Positions 1-11,257 of a stretch of DNA of 64,000 bases are shown one piece after another. Position 1 is the stretch's first letter. Every line of letters begins with the position of its first letter. The DNA is from Tachypleus tridentatus. Its lineage: Eukaryota > Arthropoda > Merostomata > Xiphosura > Limulidae. Below the pieces are notes generated by a model. The model was not told the origin of the DNA, made no database searches, and worked only from the letters and a program-made list of their open reading frames with translations. A program made the translations under genes and the position numbers. The stretch covers positions 1,612,001-1,676,000 of the forward strand of contig NC_134825.1 in NCBI RefSeq assembly GCF_004210375.1. Reading direction: 5' to 3'.

Positions 1-463
1 TTTATTTAGGTTTTCGTTTATTTAAACTGCTTTGTTTTATCTATAGTTTTGTATAATTTTATAGTTTTATCTATAGTTAGAGAATTTAAAATTCATATTT
101 TAAGTTGTATTCAGATGCTGTGCTGCCAAAAATTTAACTTTTTACATATAACTGACATTTGAAGTCAGAAAAATATCCTTTTTATCATAGAGAATTTTAT
201 TTGATTTTTTCATGAAATGACCTTTACTCACATTAATTTTAGAGCCATAACTTGTGTTCCAGAAGAAGCAGTTGTCCTTTTTGATAATGGATTTGAGTCA
301 TATCAGATGTTGCATTTTTAGTATTATCAAAAGACCTTATTGAGATTCAGGTCAGATCAGCATTGATTTTTATAATTACTAAATTGGTCTTTCAGGTTGG
401 ATGTGTATATCAGTTTTAAAAGTGAATTCAAATGAAGTAGTTTTTACTTCTTATACTATAGGT
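1..463. other. AT-rich non-coding sequence at window start
   Basis: I see no exon, RNA gene or mobile element here. I searched this stretch and everything up to 4879 for the missing 5' exons of the aspartylglucosaminidase gene and found none. It may be an AGA intron or upstream intergenic DNA. Confidence 0.5.
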
Positions 464-1163
464 ACAACTTGTTGTCATGCTTCCAAACAAACATCACTTA
501 CCCAGAACTCTCCATTCTCCAAAATACTATAGGTATTTCCTTGTACAACTTGCTGTCATGCTTCCAAACAAACATCACTTACCCATAACTCTCCATTCTC
601 CAAAATACTGTAGGTATTTCCTTGTACAACTTGCTGTCATGCTCCCAAACAAACATCACTTACCCATAACTCTCCATTCTCCAAAATACTGTAGGTATTT
701 CCTTGTACAACTTGCTGTCCTGCTTCCAAACAAACATCACTTACTCATAACTCTCCATTCTCCAAAATACTATAGGTATTTCCTTGTACAACTTGCTGTC
801 CTGCTTCCAAACAAACATCACTTACCCATAACTCTCCATTCTCCAAAATACTGTAGGTATTTCCTTGTACAACTTGCTGTCATGCTCCCAAACAAACATC
901 AGTTACCCATAACTCTCCATTCTCCAAAATACTGTAGGTATTTCCTTGTACAACTTGCTGTCATGCTTCCAAACAAACATCAGTTACCCATAACTCTCCA
1001 TTCTCCAAAATACTATAGGTATTTCCTTGTACAACTTGCTGTCATGCTTCCAAACAAACATCAGTTACCCATAACTCTCCATTCTCCAAAATACTGTAGG
1101 TATTTTCTTGTACAACTTGCTGTCATGCTTCCAAACAAACATCACTTACCCATAACTCTCCAA
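464..1163. repeat. 81-bp minisatellite, about 8.6 copies
   Basis: A head-to-tail array with an 81-bp unit. Typical pieces of the unit are ccaaacaaacatcacttacc and ctccattctccaaaatact. Copies differ by single bases, for example tactgtagg versus tactatagg and catcactta versus catcagtta. Because 81 is divisible by 3 and the unit has no stop in one frame, it creates a 232-codon open frame with a 27-residue repeat. I read that frame as an artefact: it has no family resemblance, no gene context, and ends just past the array. Confidence 0.95.
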
Positions 1164-2819
1164 ACTTCCTTGTGATGTGTATGTGTTAGGATATTTTTAT
1201 GTAATCTGTTTTCACATCATAATTAGATTTACTTGTTGATGGTCATGCTGTTGACTTTATTCCAGTGAATTTGAAAGTTAGCATTAGCTCCGATTTAAAT
1301 TTCTGTTACATATGGATCATCTCATTTCTGCATTGTCAGACTTTATTGATTATTGTATTTGGGTTGTTAGTTAAATTATATGCTGGTGTTTGTGGCAAAT
1401 TTCACAATCATGTAGGTGCACTATTTGTGTAACACGTGAGTTTTTTCAGGACTTTGAAGGTTAATCTTTTGCATAGGTCTATTAATATACAGAGAAGGAT
1501 TTATCTGCTAATCCTAATCATGACAAACTAGCACTTCTATCATTTAATTTTGTTTCTGTTAACTATGTTCAGTTTTTACACCTAAAACACATTCTAATAC
1601 ATATCAAGGTTATAGTATATTTTTCAGTTCTTGAATCCATATTTTTTTACTTCTAATATTCAGGATTTTGCTCATATTTTAGTAATAAACTTCTTTTTAT
1701 TTCTCCTCAAGTTATTAACCTTAAATTTGCTATTGGAGGGTAGTGTTTTTAACCCATTTATTGTCTGTTTTGTTCTAGCAGACTCCTTTTGTTTTATAGT
1801 CTTTCAGATGGGGCTAATATGAAGTTAACATCACATTACATCATCAAATATCCCCAACCTCATCTTGCTAACAAATTAATTACAAAATTAAAAATATACA
1901 TCTTACAATAATAATTTTAATTTCTTCAAAGAGGTTATTTATATCATCACACATTTTCTTACCAAGTAGTATATGTATTATCTTTGTAGGATTGAGTTGA
2001 ATTTGTTTACACTTAAAAAACCTATATCACACATTATGCTAAGAATATTGATTAATTATCATACAATAAATCTAAGAACAATTACTTTTAATGATGAAAT
2101 AGTTAATTTAGATTTAGCAATCTTGTGCAAATATGCACTGTAAACACATGGAACCACATTAATCATATTTTCAGCTTGTTAAAGATTTGTACTACATGGT
2201 ATATTTGATGCACTTTCATATGCATTAGCTGAGGTTTAGAAAACAGGTAACTTAACCCTAAGTTTAGTACATAGAAATGTCTGTCATACCAAATGTTTGT
2301 AGTTTTAAAAAAAAAACAAAAAGAAGGTTAAAATAGGAATATTAGTGTTCTGTGACAATAATCTGTTAGTTGACTAAAGAGTCTAGTAGTTAATAATAAA
2401 TTTCATTAATTTCTCAATTCAAAGACTTTTGCTGAAGGTGAGAAAGAATGACCGCTGTTAGGTCAACACTAACAGCCCCTGATTATTGTTCAGGGTATGT
2501 TTTCTGTCTTTTTGGGCTGTTTGTTGCAATATTACATTAAACAAATTCTTTTCAAGTAAATTGGCATTGCTTGTTTATATCTTAAGGTGAGTTTACTACT
2601 GGTAGTGCTTCATCCATTTTCACATAATGGTTTGTGCAGCTGATGTGTCTTGTTTATCAAAATGTATGCTCAGCCATCTTCAGCATGAATATTGGGTTAC
2701 ATCTCACAAAATTAATTATGTGATGATGTCTTTGGCTTCTTTGTACCATTTAGAGAACATTGTACAAGTTTACATGTGGATGAATCCAAATAATTCTACT
2801 AAGTTTTACATTTGTCACG
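1164..2819. other. AT-rich stretch with no recognisable gene
   Basis: Only short open frames occur here, the longest 83 codons at 2627-2878, with no recognisable domain. The longer frames are rich in Phe, Leu and Ile, as expected from AT-rich DNA. No clear mobile element is visible. Confidence 0.5.
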
Positions 2820-3016
2820 TTTTGTCTCTTCATTTTTTGGGATTCATCTTGCAACTACTGGTTTGTGCTCCAAGCTAGATGGAATCCATACTAAGCAGTG
2901 GATTTTTCTCTTTTAGTGGTTTTGTCTCTTCATTTTTTTGGGATTCAGCTTGCAACTACTGGTCTGTTCTCCAAACTAGATGAAATCCATACTAGACAGT
3001 GGATTTTTCTCTTTTC
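2820..3016. repeat. Tandem duplication of about 100 bp (2 copies)
   Basis: A segment starting ttttgtctcttcatttttt and ending gtggatttttctctttt occurs twice in direct tandem, with a handful of mismatches. It carries no coding signal. Confidence 0.85.
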
Positions 3017-3063
3017 TTAAGCATCCCCTTTTAACCATTTCAAAAATGTCTGGGATCATGGAA

Positions 3064-3160
3064 TATTCTTTAGAAAATAAATTAATGTAATTAAATAAAT
3101 TTATTTAATATTTATTCTTTAGAAAATAAATTAATGTAATTAAATAAATATAATCCATTA
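3064..3160. repeat. 49-bp AT-rich tandem duplication
   Basis: The string attctttagaaaataaatta and the following AT-rich bases occur at 3065 and again at 3114. This is a simple two-copy repeat. Confidence 0.8.
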
Positions 3161-4138
3161 TTTTCTTTAAAGTTTTTTATATTCAGTTAGAACCCTTGCA
3201 TGTTCTTAAACCTTCAAATCATAACTACACCCTCTGCACTAGTTCTCCAAGAGAGGGTATCTCCCTCTGGAAGTGGACAGAGTGCCATTAGGTGGCTGAT
3301 TGATGCTGCAGTAGGTGCTTTTCCAATCTTCATGTATATGTCCTTGTGTAGCGTTAAAAACAGGTTGTGAGTTCTCAATAAGTATCTTGGCTCTAACCAG
3401 AAATGGAATTGTCTGTTTGTTGATATTTTTCCTTTTTTTACATCGCACTGATCTTCAGGTTGTTGAGCCCAAATTTTGGGACAACTTCAGTCTTTATTCT
3501 GTTCTCACTTGCACTCCGTAACTTGACCTCTTTCTTGACTCAGTCCTTTTTAGCTATGTGTCTACTCGTAATATTTTACTGGAATGCCTCCAGAAGCCTT
3601 CTGTAATAGGTACAGCACAGGTCAAGGTGTTCTTGTGACCTGTTTATTCCACCACTTGTGTTCCTTTCATCAGCTGACTGAGTACAATAAAACAATTATT
3701 ATCCTATACAACCCTGTTGTATTACAAATCAAAGTGTTTCAAGAATAGTTGCATTGTTGAGAGGTAGTGTCTTATTTCTGAATGTCATTAGATTAAGTCT
3801 TTCTTCCTTACGTCCAGTTCTTTCTGGATTCTACTCTGACTTTGTCCTTATTAAAGAGTTTCATATTCGTGCTTCTAACTTCTGATTTTATATATTTTTT
3901 ATCACTTTTATTCCTACCACCTTCTCAGTATGGCTCTTGTGGTTTCTAGTGTTTCGGATATAAGACTTCCATATTGGAATTTAAATTTTAACAGTTAAAG
4001 TGAATCTTAAATAGGTATTTACCTCTGAAATACTTTACCACTCACCTTCCCACAGCTAGGCCGCATGTGGGTTTTATTATAACTGCAATGTTGAAAAACA
4101 ACTGAACTGTAGGGGGAAAATAGAGCTAATGTTATGTA
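3161..4138. other. No gene recognised
   Basis: Overlapping open frames of 68-69 codons on both strands (3239-3521) show no family resemblance. The stretch 3230-3540 is less AT-rich than its surroundings, so an old repeat is possible, but I cannot name one. Confidence 0.4.
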
Positions 4139-4378
4139 CAGGGTGTTCAGAAAGTCACTGTGCAGTTTTGTAATCAGCATTCATTCAGCTTATTTCAAGC
4201 CAGCAACTGATAGCAGTGTTTAGAAACAAAATAAGAAGGATCCAAGTCTTTATTGATGCCAACAGGGGTAACTTTCAACATTGTTTATAATTGTCATTCA
4301 TATTTACCCCCTGTATTCTATACTGAAACATGTCTGTTAATAAATATACAAGTTCACAGTGACTTTCTGAACACCCTA
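4139..4378. mobile_element. Mariner-type MITE, 240 bp, flanked by TA
   Basis: The left end cagggtgttcagaaagtcac is matched in inverted orientation by the right end gtgactttctgaacacccta. This gives terminal inverted repeats of about 24 bp with one terminal mismatch. TA dinucleotides sit directly outside both ends (4137-4138 and 4379-4380), as expected for the Tc1/mariner superfamily. The interior has no transposase. A 78-bp relative with the same ends lies at 50689-50766. Confidence 0.85.
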
Positions 4379-4879
4379 TACTATAATGTGCAAGTCCCAT
4401 GGAATGTGAAAAGTTGAGTAATTTTGTATGACACATTCTCTGCAATATGCAAAAACAATTCAGAATTTTGTATTGCATCTCTTCTTTACAGCAGACATGA
4501 AGCCCAACAAGAAATAGTTGTATAATTGCTTGAAATTCTAATGATAAAAGATGTATTCAGAATGTGGGCTAAAGTTTTATATTTTTCTGTTAACATTTCT
4601 TATGTTACTTGATACCAAAATAACATTTTAGGCTTTCTGCTGAGTTTTTCATCAGGTTATGTAGAACCTGGATGGATCTCAAGCATCATCTTGAAGTTCA
4701 GAAAAATAACAACTCAGTCGACAGTATTGTATCTATTTAATATGTAATTGGTGATTCAAGCTAGATCAATATTTTCTGTCACTGATTTAAAATAATAATT
4801 CTTCTTTCTTTAATATTGCATTTTTTATTGTTTTATAAATTTTACTTGCTTTCTAATACCAAGCTTTTTATATAAACAG

Positions 4880-4992
4880 CAACAGAATTTGCCAAACAAA
4901 TGGGTTTTAAAGAAGAAACTCTTACAACCAATACATCACTTGATATGTGGAAAAAATGGAAAAATAACAACTGTCAACCTAACTTTTGGAAG
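4880..4992 (+). CDS. AGA: Aspartylglucosaminidase, internal exon
   Basis: This is the first AGA exon visible in the window. The acceptor (..aaacag) precedes it and the donor aag|gtaaca follows. The translation begins ATEFAKQMGF and ends NCQPNFWK, matching the region just before the alpha/beta cleavage region of animal glycoasparaginases. The enzyme hydrolyses the GlcNAc-Asn bond of N-linked glycoproteins in lysosomes. It starts in mid-codon (the first base of the Ala codon must come from an upstream exon). That upstream sequence, including the signal peptide and most of the alpha subunit, is not in this window. The next exon joins in phase 0. Confidence 0.85.
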
Positions 4993-5742
4993 GTAACATA
5001 ACAGTTTTTATTTAAATAAAATCTACATACAACATTTCCACTAAAAACAAGTTTACGTTAATCTATTTTATAATTTTTACTGATTTTGAATTTTTAATAC
5101 TGGTACTAGTTGGTAGTGAAGTACTCTTCAACTGTCAGTGAGATAAAAGAAAAGACATGTTTTTAGTTGTGAAAAACAGCACTCTTGATTTCCTCACTCT
5201 GTAGTGGCTGTATTATGAAGTAGACAACTAGATAAATACCACACTTTGAGCAGCTGACAAGTAAATCTTAACTAGGTAACAAATACCACACAATGAGCAG
5301 CTGTATTATTAGAAACAGATGGATTGTTAGATTATACATATAATATGAGTAAATGATGTGTTATTAGAACACTGTACCCACACACTTAAATATGTATTTG
5401 TTACTGCTACAACATAGTAGTTAAACAGTGTTAAATATTGTATTCTTTAACTTTTTTTGAAAGTACAATATTTTTCCTAGTTGTATGAAATTGCTAATTT
5501 TGATAACACTATGTAACAAAATTTTTACTTTTTCTTGTTTTTGGGCAGAAAGTGTTATTTCCCAATTGCTTATGCCCAAAGTGAATGGAAAAGACCCATT
5601 TTTTTTTTCTTCAAACATTGCTTTTGTGACCTGGGTAATGACATTTTCAAATTTACACATTTTCCAGAACATTCCAGGTAGATTCAGAGAGGAAAAAATT
5701 TCGTGTGACCCCACTGACCACTCAAGCAATTGCTACTTCTGA
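4993..5742. other. AGA intron sequence upstream of the embedded pseudogene
   Basis: This is intron sequence between the AGA exons at 4880 and 7411. The string taccacac(t/a).tgagcagctg occurs twice (near 5238 and 5285), a small local duplication. Open frames of 85-102 codons on opposite strands at 5421-5742 overlap each other. The + strand frame may be the degraded start of the element that follows. Confidence 0.4.
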
Positions 5743-7086
5743 ATGGGCTGGCAAGAATGCATCTGCTATCATGTATCTGGACTTTCCATCATCCATCACC
5801 CCAGTGCCACACTGCCCAGAGCTCCCTGTACCCACTCTGCCAAAGAGAAAGTAGCCATCCTCAGAAGAGAGCAGCAAGAGAAGGTAGACGTTGAAGATCC
5901 AGATTACAATTTCAGAGGTGCAGCTGATGAGAGAAACCCATACTACCCTAACCGAAGAGACCTCAATGACTTGATCAGAGATCTTGGTCTAACAAAGTTG
6001 AATACCGAGCTTTTGGTATCTAGGCTGAAGGAGTGGGATTTGTTAGATGAAAGTCGCAAGTCAAAGAAAGTGTCACCAACATTTTTCAATCTTCTTCACT
6101 TGTCAAGATGAGCTCTGCTTCTGCCACAATGTATCCAGTCTGTGCAAGGCAATTGGAATTGTCTGTAACTCAAATGAATGGCACCTCTTCATTGATAGCT
6201 CATCCAGAAGCCTCAAAGATGTGCTGCTCCATAACAGGAATAAGTATCTGTCTCTTCCCCTGGCTCATTCAGTGCACCTCAAAGAAGAATACAACAGTGC
6301 CAAGACCTTGCTAGAAGCCTTGAAGTATGATGAGTATGACTAGGAGGTTATTGGAGACTTCAAAATGGTGGCATTCCTACTGGGTCTCCAAGGAGGCTTT
6401 ACCAAGTTTCCCTGTTATCTGTGCCTTTGGGACAGCAGAGACACCACAGAGCACTACAACAGGAAGCACTGGCCACAATGGACCAAGTTCTCTGTGAGGA
6501 GGCACAATGTCAAGTGTGAGCCACTAGTGGACCTCCAGAAGGTGGTGTTTCCACCATTGCACATAAAATTGGGTCTTATGAAACAAGTTGTCACATCCTT
6601 TGATAAGGAGTCTGCAGCCTGCAAGTACCTACGAGACTTCTTCACTAAGCTGTCTGAGGCAAAGGTCAAAGCTGGTGTCTTTGTTGGATTACAAATAAAG
6701 AAGATCTTGAAGTGCACAGAATTCCCCAAGAAGCTCAGTAGGAAGGAAAAAAAAGCTTTGTTGCAGTGGTTTGGGGCTTCTTGGGCAACCACAAGGCCGA
6801 AAATTATGTGGAACTGGTTGAGGCTTTGGTAAAGAACTATGGCAAAATGGGCTGCAGGATGTCCCTATAAGTCCATATCCTTGATGCTCATTTTGATAAA
6901 TTCAAGGAGGACGTGGGAGCATACTCAGAGGAGCAAGGCAAGCACTTCCACCAATATATACTGGACTTTGAACGCTGCTGCCAAGGAGCATATAACAAAA
7001 AGATGATGGGAGACTATATTTGTGGGCTGATACATAAAAGTGATTTACACTACAGTTGCAAATCTGGAAAAACTACTCACTTCTAA
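5743..7086 (+). pseudogene. Decayed multicopy transposon-like protein of unknown function
   Basis: Pieces in two or more frames form one recognisable protein that I recall as an uncharacterised, highly multicopy family in arthropod and cnidarian genomes. In order it shows a part with RNPYYPNRRDLNDLI, then WHLFIDSSSRSLKDVLLHN, then GGFTKFPCYLCLWDSRDT, then PPLHIKLGLMKQ, and a C-terminus with MMGDYI ending in TTHF. It is broken: there is a frame change near 6047-6110, an in-frame TAG at 6341-6343 where Trp is expected, another shift near 6765-6780, and a TAA at about 6868 after GCRMSL. It sits wholly in an AGA intron, in the same orientation as AGA. The multicopy habit and the spaced Asp residues (FIDSS, then a GD pair) suggest a mobile-element origin, but that is inference. 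No enzyme activity should be assigned. Confidence 0.75.
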
Positions 7087-7410
7087 ACATTCTTATTCAA
7101 CTGTAGTATAAATACATGTAAATCTTGATTCACATGTTGTTTTATTCAGGCCTTTTATGAATGAAAATGTGTAAATTTGCCCATTTTTACATAGAAAATA
7201 GGTTAATTTCCAAATTTCAGGTCACAGAAGCAAAGTTTGAAGGAAATAATGGCCATTTTCTGTACCTTTACAACATAAGCAATTATAAAATAAAGCATAC
7301 TATCCAGAAACAAAATTTGTGTTACATAGTGTAATTTATTTAGCCTGTATGTTTGTCATGTTTTGATTTAATATTTAAGGTTTCACCATATGTTTTTTTT
7401 ATGGTTTTAG

Positions 7411-7604
7411 AATGTTAAGCCAGATCCAAAAGTATCTTGTGGACCTTATAAGTCTTTGTATGAGAAAGTTGGAACAAACTCCAAGGTTTCAACATCACAG
7501 TTTGGCCCTAACAACCATGATACAGTTGGTATGGTTGTCATTGATAATGAAGGGAGAATGAGTGTGGGAACATCAAGTAATGGAGCTAAGCATAAGATTC
7601 CAGG
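7411..7604 (+). CDS. AGA: Aspartylglucosaminidase exon carrying the catalytic Thr
   Basis: The exon lies between ttttag and a gg|gtatgg donor and begins NVKPDPKVSCGPYKSL. It contains NNHDTVGMVVIDNEG. In this Ntn-hydrolase family the precursor is cut autocatalytically before the Thr of the HDT motif, and that Thr becomes the N-terminal nucleophile of the beta subunit; its codon here is 7522-7524. Further on is GTSSNG. The human enzyme has GTSTNG at this place, so the second Thr, thought to help catalysis, is Ser here and keeps the hydroxyl. The exon ends with two bases of a Gly codon completed by the next exon. It has no stop or shift and looks functional. Confidence 0.93.
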
Positions 7605-8038
7605 GTATGGTGGGTTTTTGTATATTTTTTAAATTTAATAATAAAATAGGTTTGGGAACTACTTTTTAACTTAGTGATATAATTTTTTTTTATTAAACAA
7701 TTTTGATCAGTTAGTAACATTGTTTTATAAATTCATTTTTAATGTATTGTTATTATTGTTTTTAATTGTATGGTAGCATTGTTTTGTCGATTAGTTTTTA
7801 ATATAGTATAAATAATATGAGGTATAAAAATAAACTATTTCTAATCTAGTAATTACGTTATTTTATAAATTTATTCCAGTATGGCAGTAAGTTTCGAGCT
7901 CAGTAAGTTACTCCAAGATGTTAAACCAAGATGCTGTTAACTTGATGGTACATTATTATTACCTGAAAAATTTGAAGAACTAACGTATATATTATTTTAT
8001 CAAGCAAAATGTAGAACCTTACAATGCTCTTTTATTAG
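7605..8038. other. AGA intron
   Basis: A short AT-rich intron from donor gtatggtg to acceptor tttattag. I see nothing embedded in it. Confidence 0.8.
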
Positions 8039-8146
8039 TCGTGTAGGAGATTCTCCTATCCCAGGATCAGGAGCATATGTGGACCAGGATGTAGGTGGTG
8101 CAGCAGCCACAGGAGATGGTGATATTATGATGAGATTTTTACCCAG
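8039..8146 (+). CDS. AGA: Aspartylglucosaminidase exon with substrate-binding residues
   Basis: It reads [14 protein letters not shown], then [13 protein letters not shown]. In the human enzyme the Arg and Asp of GRVGDSP and the Thr-Gly of ATG(N/D)GD line the substrate pocket. All of these are present. The first base completes the Gly codon from 7603-7604 and the last two bases (ag) start a Ser codon finished at 11124. The donor is ag|gttaga. The next intron is about 3 kb and holds the inverted Penelope-like pair. Confidence 0.93.
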
Positions 8147-8324
8147 GTTAGAGAACTGTGATGTACAAAGTGTTAATAAAGGAAATCTTTGCTGGAACAT
8201 AACAGTTGTATGCAACACACAGAATGAGACATACTCTTAATACAAAAGTACCCTTAGTATAGTAAGTTAATGTAACAAACAGTCTACCTCAGAGTAAATA
8301 GTTAGCACTCAGGATTACCTCCAA

Positions 8325-9424
8325 AAGTTGTGATATTTTCAAAACAAGACCCAAAACTCAAGTGCTTTAGAATAGTTGGTTGTTCTTCAGGAGAATAAAG
8401 GGTTATGTTTAATGAACGTGATGAAATATATAGGCTCGGATGTAGATGTCGCATAAATTAGATGTTCAGTATGGGTTGGCCTTGGGAACTAGCCACTCAT
8501 AACTTAAGAGTTATTTGTGTCAGGTTTAGTTTTGTGAAAAATTCATAATAGTTATAAGAATTATTAAATAATTTATATGAAGATAAAATCAAAACAAACA
8601 ATACAAAAGGTGGTGGTAAATAGAGAAATAATAATGTAGATTGATATATAGGAAATCAAACCAGTATATGTGAATGTGTAAAGTAAGTTTAATAATGAAT
8701 TTAGTTTTGGAAATCTTTTCAGTGACTTGAGAATGTGAACAACCCTGGGATGGAGGTTGGTATTACAGTATTTAGCAGTGTTATCCAATAAACTTCTTTA
8801 ATTTCCCTGATTCTGTTAGATGTAAAATTTGTTTCTACACCCACAAGTTTAATGTCCTCAAGAGACTGTTCAGGCACATTAAAGTGTTGTTTATTTTTAT
8901 TGTCCATTTATAGTTATTAAAACATTCCCATATAGTTGTTTTGGTTTGAGGTACATACTAAAAATTGTATTTTCAACATTGGATTAAGTAAATAATTTTT
9001 GGAATTAATGATTTTGAACTGCTTTTAATTTTCTTTATTGGAAAATTTATCTGTTTCCTGCATGAAGTCACAGGTTAGATGTTGCTTGCTATTGCAAGGT
9101 TAACTTCCACCTGGTGTTGGCTTAAAGTTTACTTTAGTGTAAACTAATGTGAATGCAAAGTTTTATTCTTTTTGAAAGAAACGACAGGAAATTTTGTAAA
9201 TATAGATTGTAATCTATCATTAAGCTGAAGGAGGTAAAAGATTCTTTAGTATCCGGAATAAATTTTTTAGTTTTGGGTAAATGGTTAGTAACTAGTGGAA
9301 CATGACATGAATTGGTTTCAGGTGATTGTTTTAAGGAAGATGTACATAGAATATTGTTAGCTTTCTTACCTTGTTGGGTGATAGTGTTTTGTTTATAACC
9401 TCTTTCTGTCATAGTCTGTTTCAA
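8325..9424 (-). mobile_element. Penelope-like retroelement fragment (left arm, minus strand)
   Basis: Read on the minus strand this runs from a decayed reverse-transcriptase tail (9424-9134, with RGYKQNTITQQ, followed by a PLVTNHLPK stretch) to the end of a GIY-YIG-type nuclease domain (8907 to about 8710, with HFNVPEQSLEDIKLVGVE and REIKEVYWITLLNT), then 3' untranslated sequence. RT followed by GIY-YIG is the layout of Penelope-like elements. Frames are broken and no intact protein is left. The part 8325-9097 is mirrored by 9527-10350. Confidence 0.75.
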
Positions 9425-9526
9425 AGAATTAATATGACTGTTATGGTTCTTACTATCGGAGCATATTTTCTTTAATCTGTGTACTTGATTGAATGTGATA
9501 TAGTGTTTGGTGTGTGTAAGGTGACA

Positions 9527-10350
9527 GGTTGCAATAGTAAGTAATGTCTAACCTGTAAGTTCATGCAGGAAACAGATAAATCTTCTGATAAAAATACCCA
9601 ACAGCAGTTCAAAATCACTAATTCCATAAACTGCTTTATGAAAAATGTTATTTACTTAATCCAATGTTGAAAATGCAGTTTTCAGTATTTTCCTCAAACC
9701 AAAACAACTATATGGGAATGTTTTAATAACTGTGAATGGAAATAAAAAATAAACAAAGAACTTCCAGTTCAAGACACTTTAACACACCTGGACAGTCTCT
9801 TGAAGTCATTAAACCTATGGGTATAGAGACAAATCTTACATCTAACAGAAGTAGGGAAATTAAAGAAACTTATTGGATAATACTGTTAAATACTGAAACA
9901 CCAAGTGGTATCCACCTCTATCCTGGGGTTGTTGACCTTCTCAAGTCTCTGAAAAGATTTCCAAAACTAAATTCATGATTAAACTTACTTCACATGCACG
10001 CACACATATGTTTGATTTCCTATATATTGATCTACATTATTATGTCTCTTATTTCCCACCATCTTTTGCTGGTATTTCATATTATTTCTGTTTATTTTGA
10101 TTGTATTTTTATATACATTATGTAACAATTCTTATAACTATTGTGAACTTTACACAAAATTAACCCTCGCACAAAAAACTCTAGGTTATGATTGGCTAGT
10201 TCCAAGACCAACCCATACTAAACATTCAATTTACACAACATCAACATCCAAGCCTATATATTTCATAACCCTTTATTTTCCTGAAAAAGAATAGTCAACT
10301 ATTTGAAAGTGCTTGACATTTGGGTCTCATTTTGAAAATAAAGTAGTTTT
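9527..10350 (+). mobile_element. Penelope-like retroelement fragment (right arm, plus strand)
   Basis: On the plus strand this carries the same GIY-YIG tail (open from 9736 to 9978, with HFNTPGQSLEVIKPMGIE and REIKETYWIILLNTETPSG) and 3' region as 8325-9097, but inverted. Examples are ggctagttccaagaccaacc here and its complement near 8470-8490, and the shared tgcaggaaacagataaat next to the spacer. The arms are diverged, by eye around four-fifths identical. The two arms and spacer form a potential foldback of about 2 kb inside an AGA intron. Confidence 0.75.
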
Positions 10351-10394
10351 ACTATAATACACAAAAAAAAATTGTCCATTAAAAAAAATCCACA

Positions 10395-10870
10395 TTCTCT
10401 GTGTATTCTTGATTTTCATCTGAACTTGACTTAACTGTATTATATTCTTTTTGTGTATCCTTAATTTTCATTTGTACTAGGCTTAGTTGTATGTAGCTTA
10501 TTCTTTATATATCCTGGTTTTTATCTGGAACTAGGCTCAATTGTATGTTTTTTTGTCCCATATTTTCATCTAAACTAATTGTAGTAGGCTTAGTTGTAGC
10601 TTGTTTGTTATATATCCTTGACTTTTCCTTAGAACTAGACTTGGTTGTATGTTTTTTTGTGTATCCTTTATTTTCCTCTAAACTAACTGTATTATATTCT
10701 TTTTCCGTATTGATTTTCATTTGGACTAGGTTTAGTTGTAGCTTATTCTTTCTATATCCTTGACTTTTCCCTAGAAATAATCTTAGATGTACGTTTTTTT
10801 GTGTATCCTTGATTTAAGCTTCTATATATTCTTCTTTTAGGGTATTATTGATTTTCATTTGCTTGTTTGT
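10395..10870. repeat. Degenerate T-rich tandem repeat (about 60-65 bp unit)
   Basis: Variants of the string tatccttgattttcat, an aactaggct/aactagact piece and ttagttgtatgttttttt recur about seven times with many substitutions and indels. It looks like an old minisatellite. Its open frames are not credible genes. Confidence 0.7.
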
Positions 10871-11123
10871 AGTTTATTCCTTCTGTGGTAAAGTTACCTG
10901 CATTATAAACAAGGTATCCTAGGTTTCTCTTAAAGTAATGTTGGGTTTTGTTATACCCCGTCTATATCCTGTGTTCCTCTTTAAACTTGCTGGTATTTTG
11001 AAATGTAAAATTTATTTGTTCTACTTTTTGTCCTTAATTTTCTCTCCTATGTCTGGTGTACCATACATTTTTCCATCAAACAGGTTTAGTTTATTGTACT
11101 TATTATAATTTTCTCTTCTGAAG

Positions 11124-11257
11124 CTACCAGGCTGTGGAAAACTTAAGACAAGGAATGACCCCTTCTGTTGCTGCAACTGATGCTATCTATCGAATAGTTA
11201 AGAAATATTCTGACTTCTCTGGTGGAATCGTTGTTGCCAACATTAAGGGAGATTATG
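11124..11257 (+). CDS. AGA: Aspartylglucosaminidase exon (beta subunit)
   Basis: After acceptor ctgaag the exon reads SYQAVENLRQGMTPSVAATD, then AIYRIVKKYSDFSGGIVVAN and IKGDYG. This matches the human beta-subunit helix and strand after MRFLPS. The first base completes the Ser codon from 8145-8146. The last base opens a Gly codon finished in the final exon, at donor g|gtaata. No lesion is seen. Confidence 0.92.

Noticed and set aside
477-1175. A 232-codon open frame as a repetitive secreted or structural protein
   Set aside because: It is the translation of an 81-bp minisatellite with a unit length divisible by three. There is no start context, splice signal or family, and several units differ as non-coding DNA would.
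1-4879. Upstream AGA exons (signal peptide, alpha-subunit start, the LLVGE region)
   Set aside because: I looked for the expected protein pieces before ATEFAKQMGF in all plus frames and found none; they must be upstream of the window.
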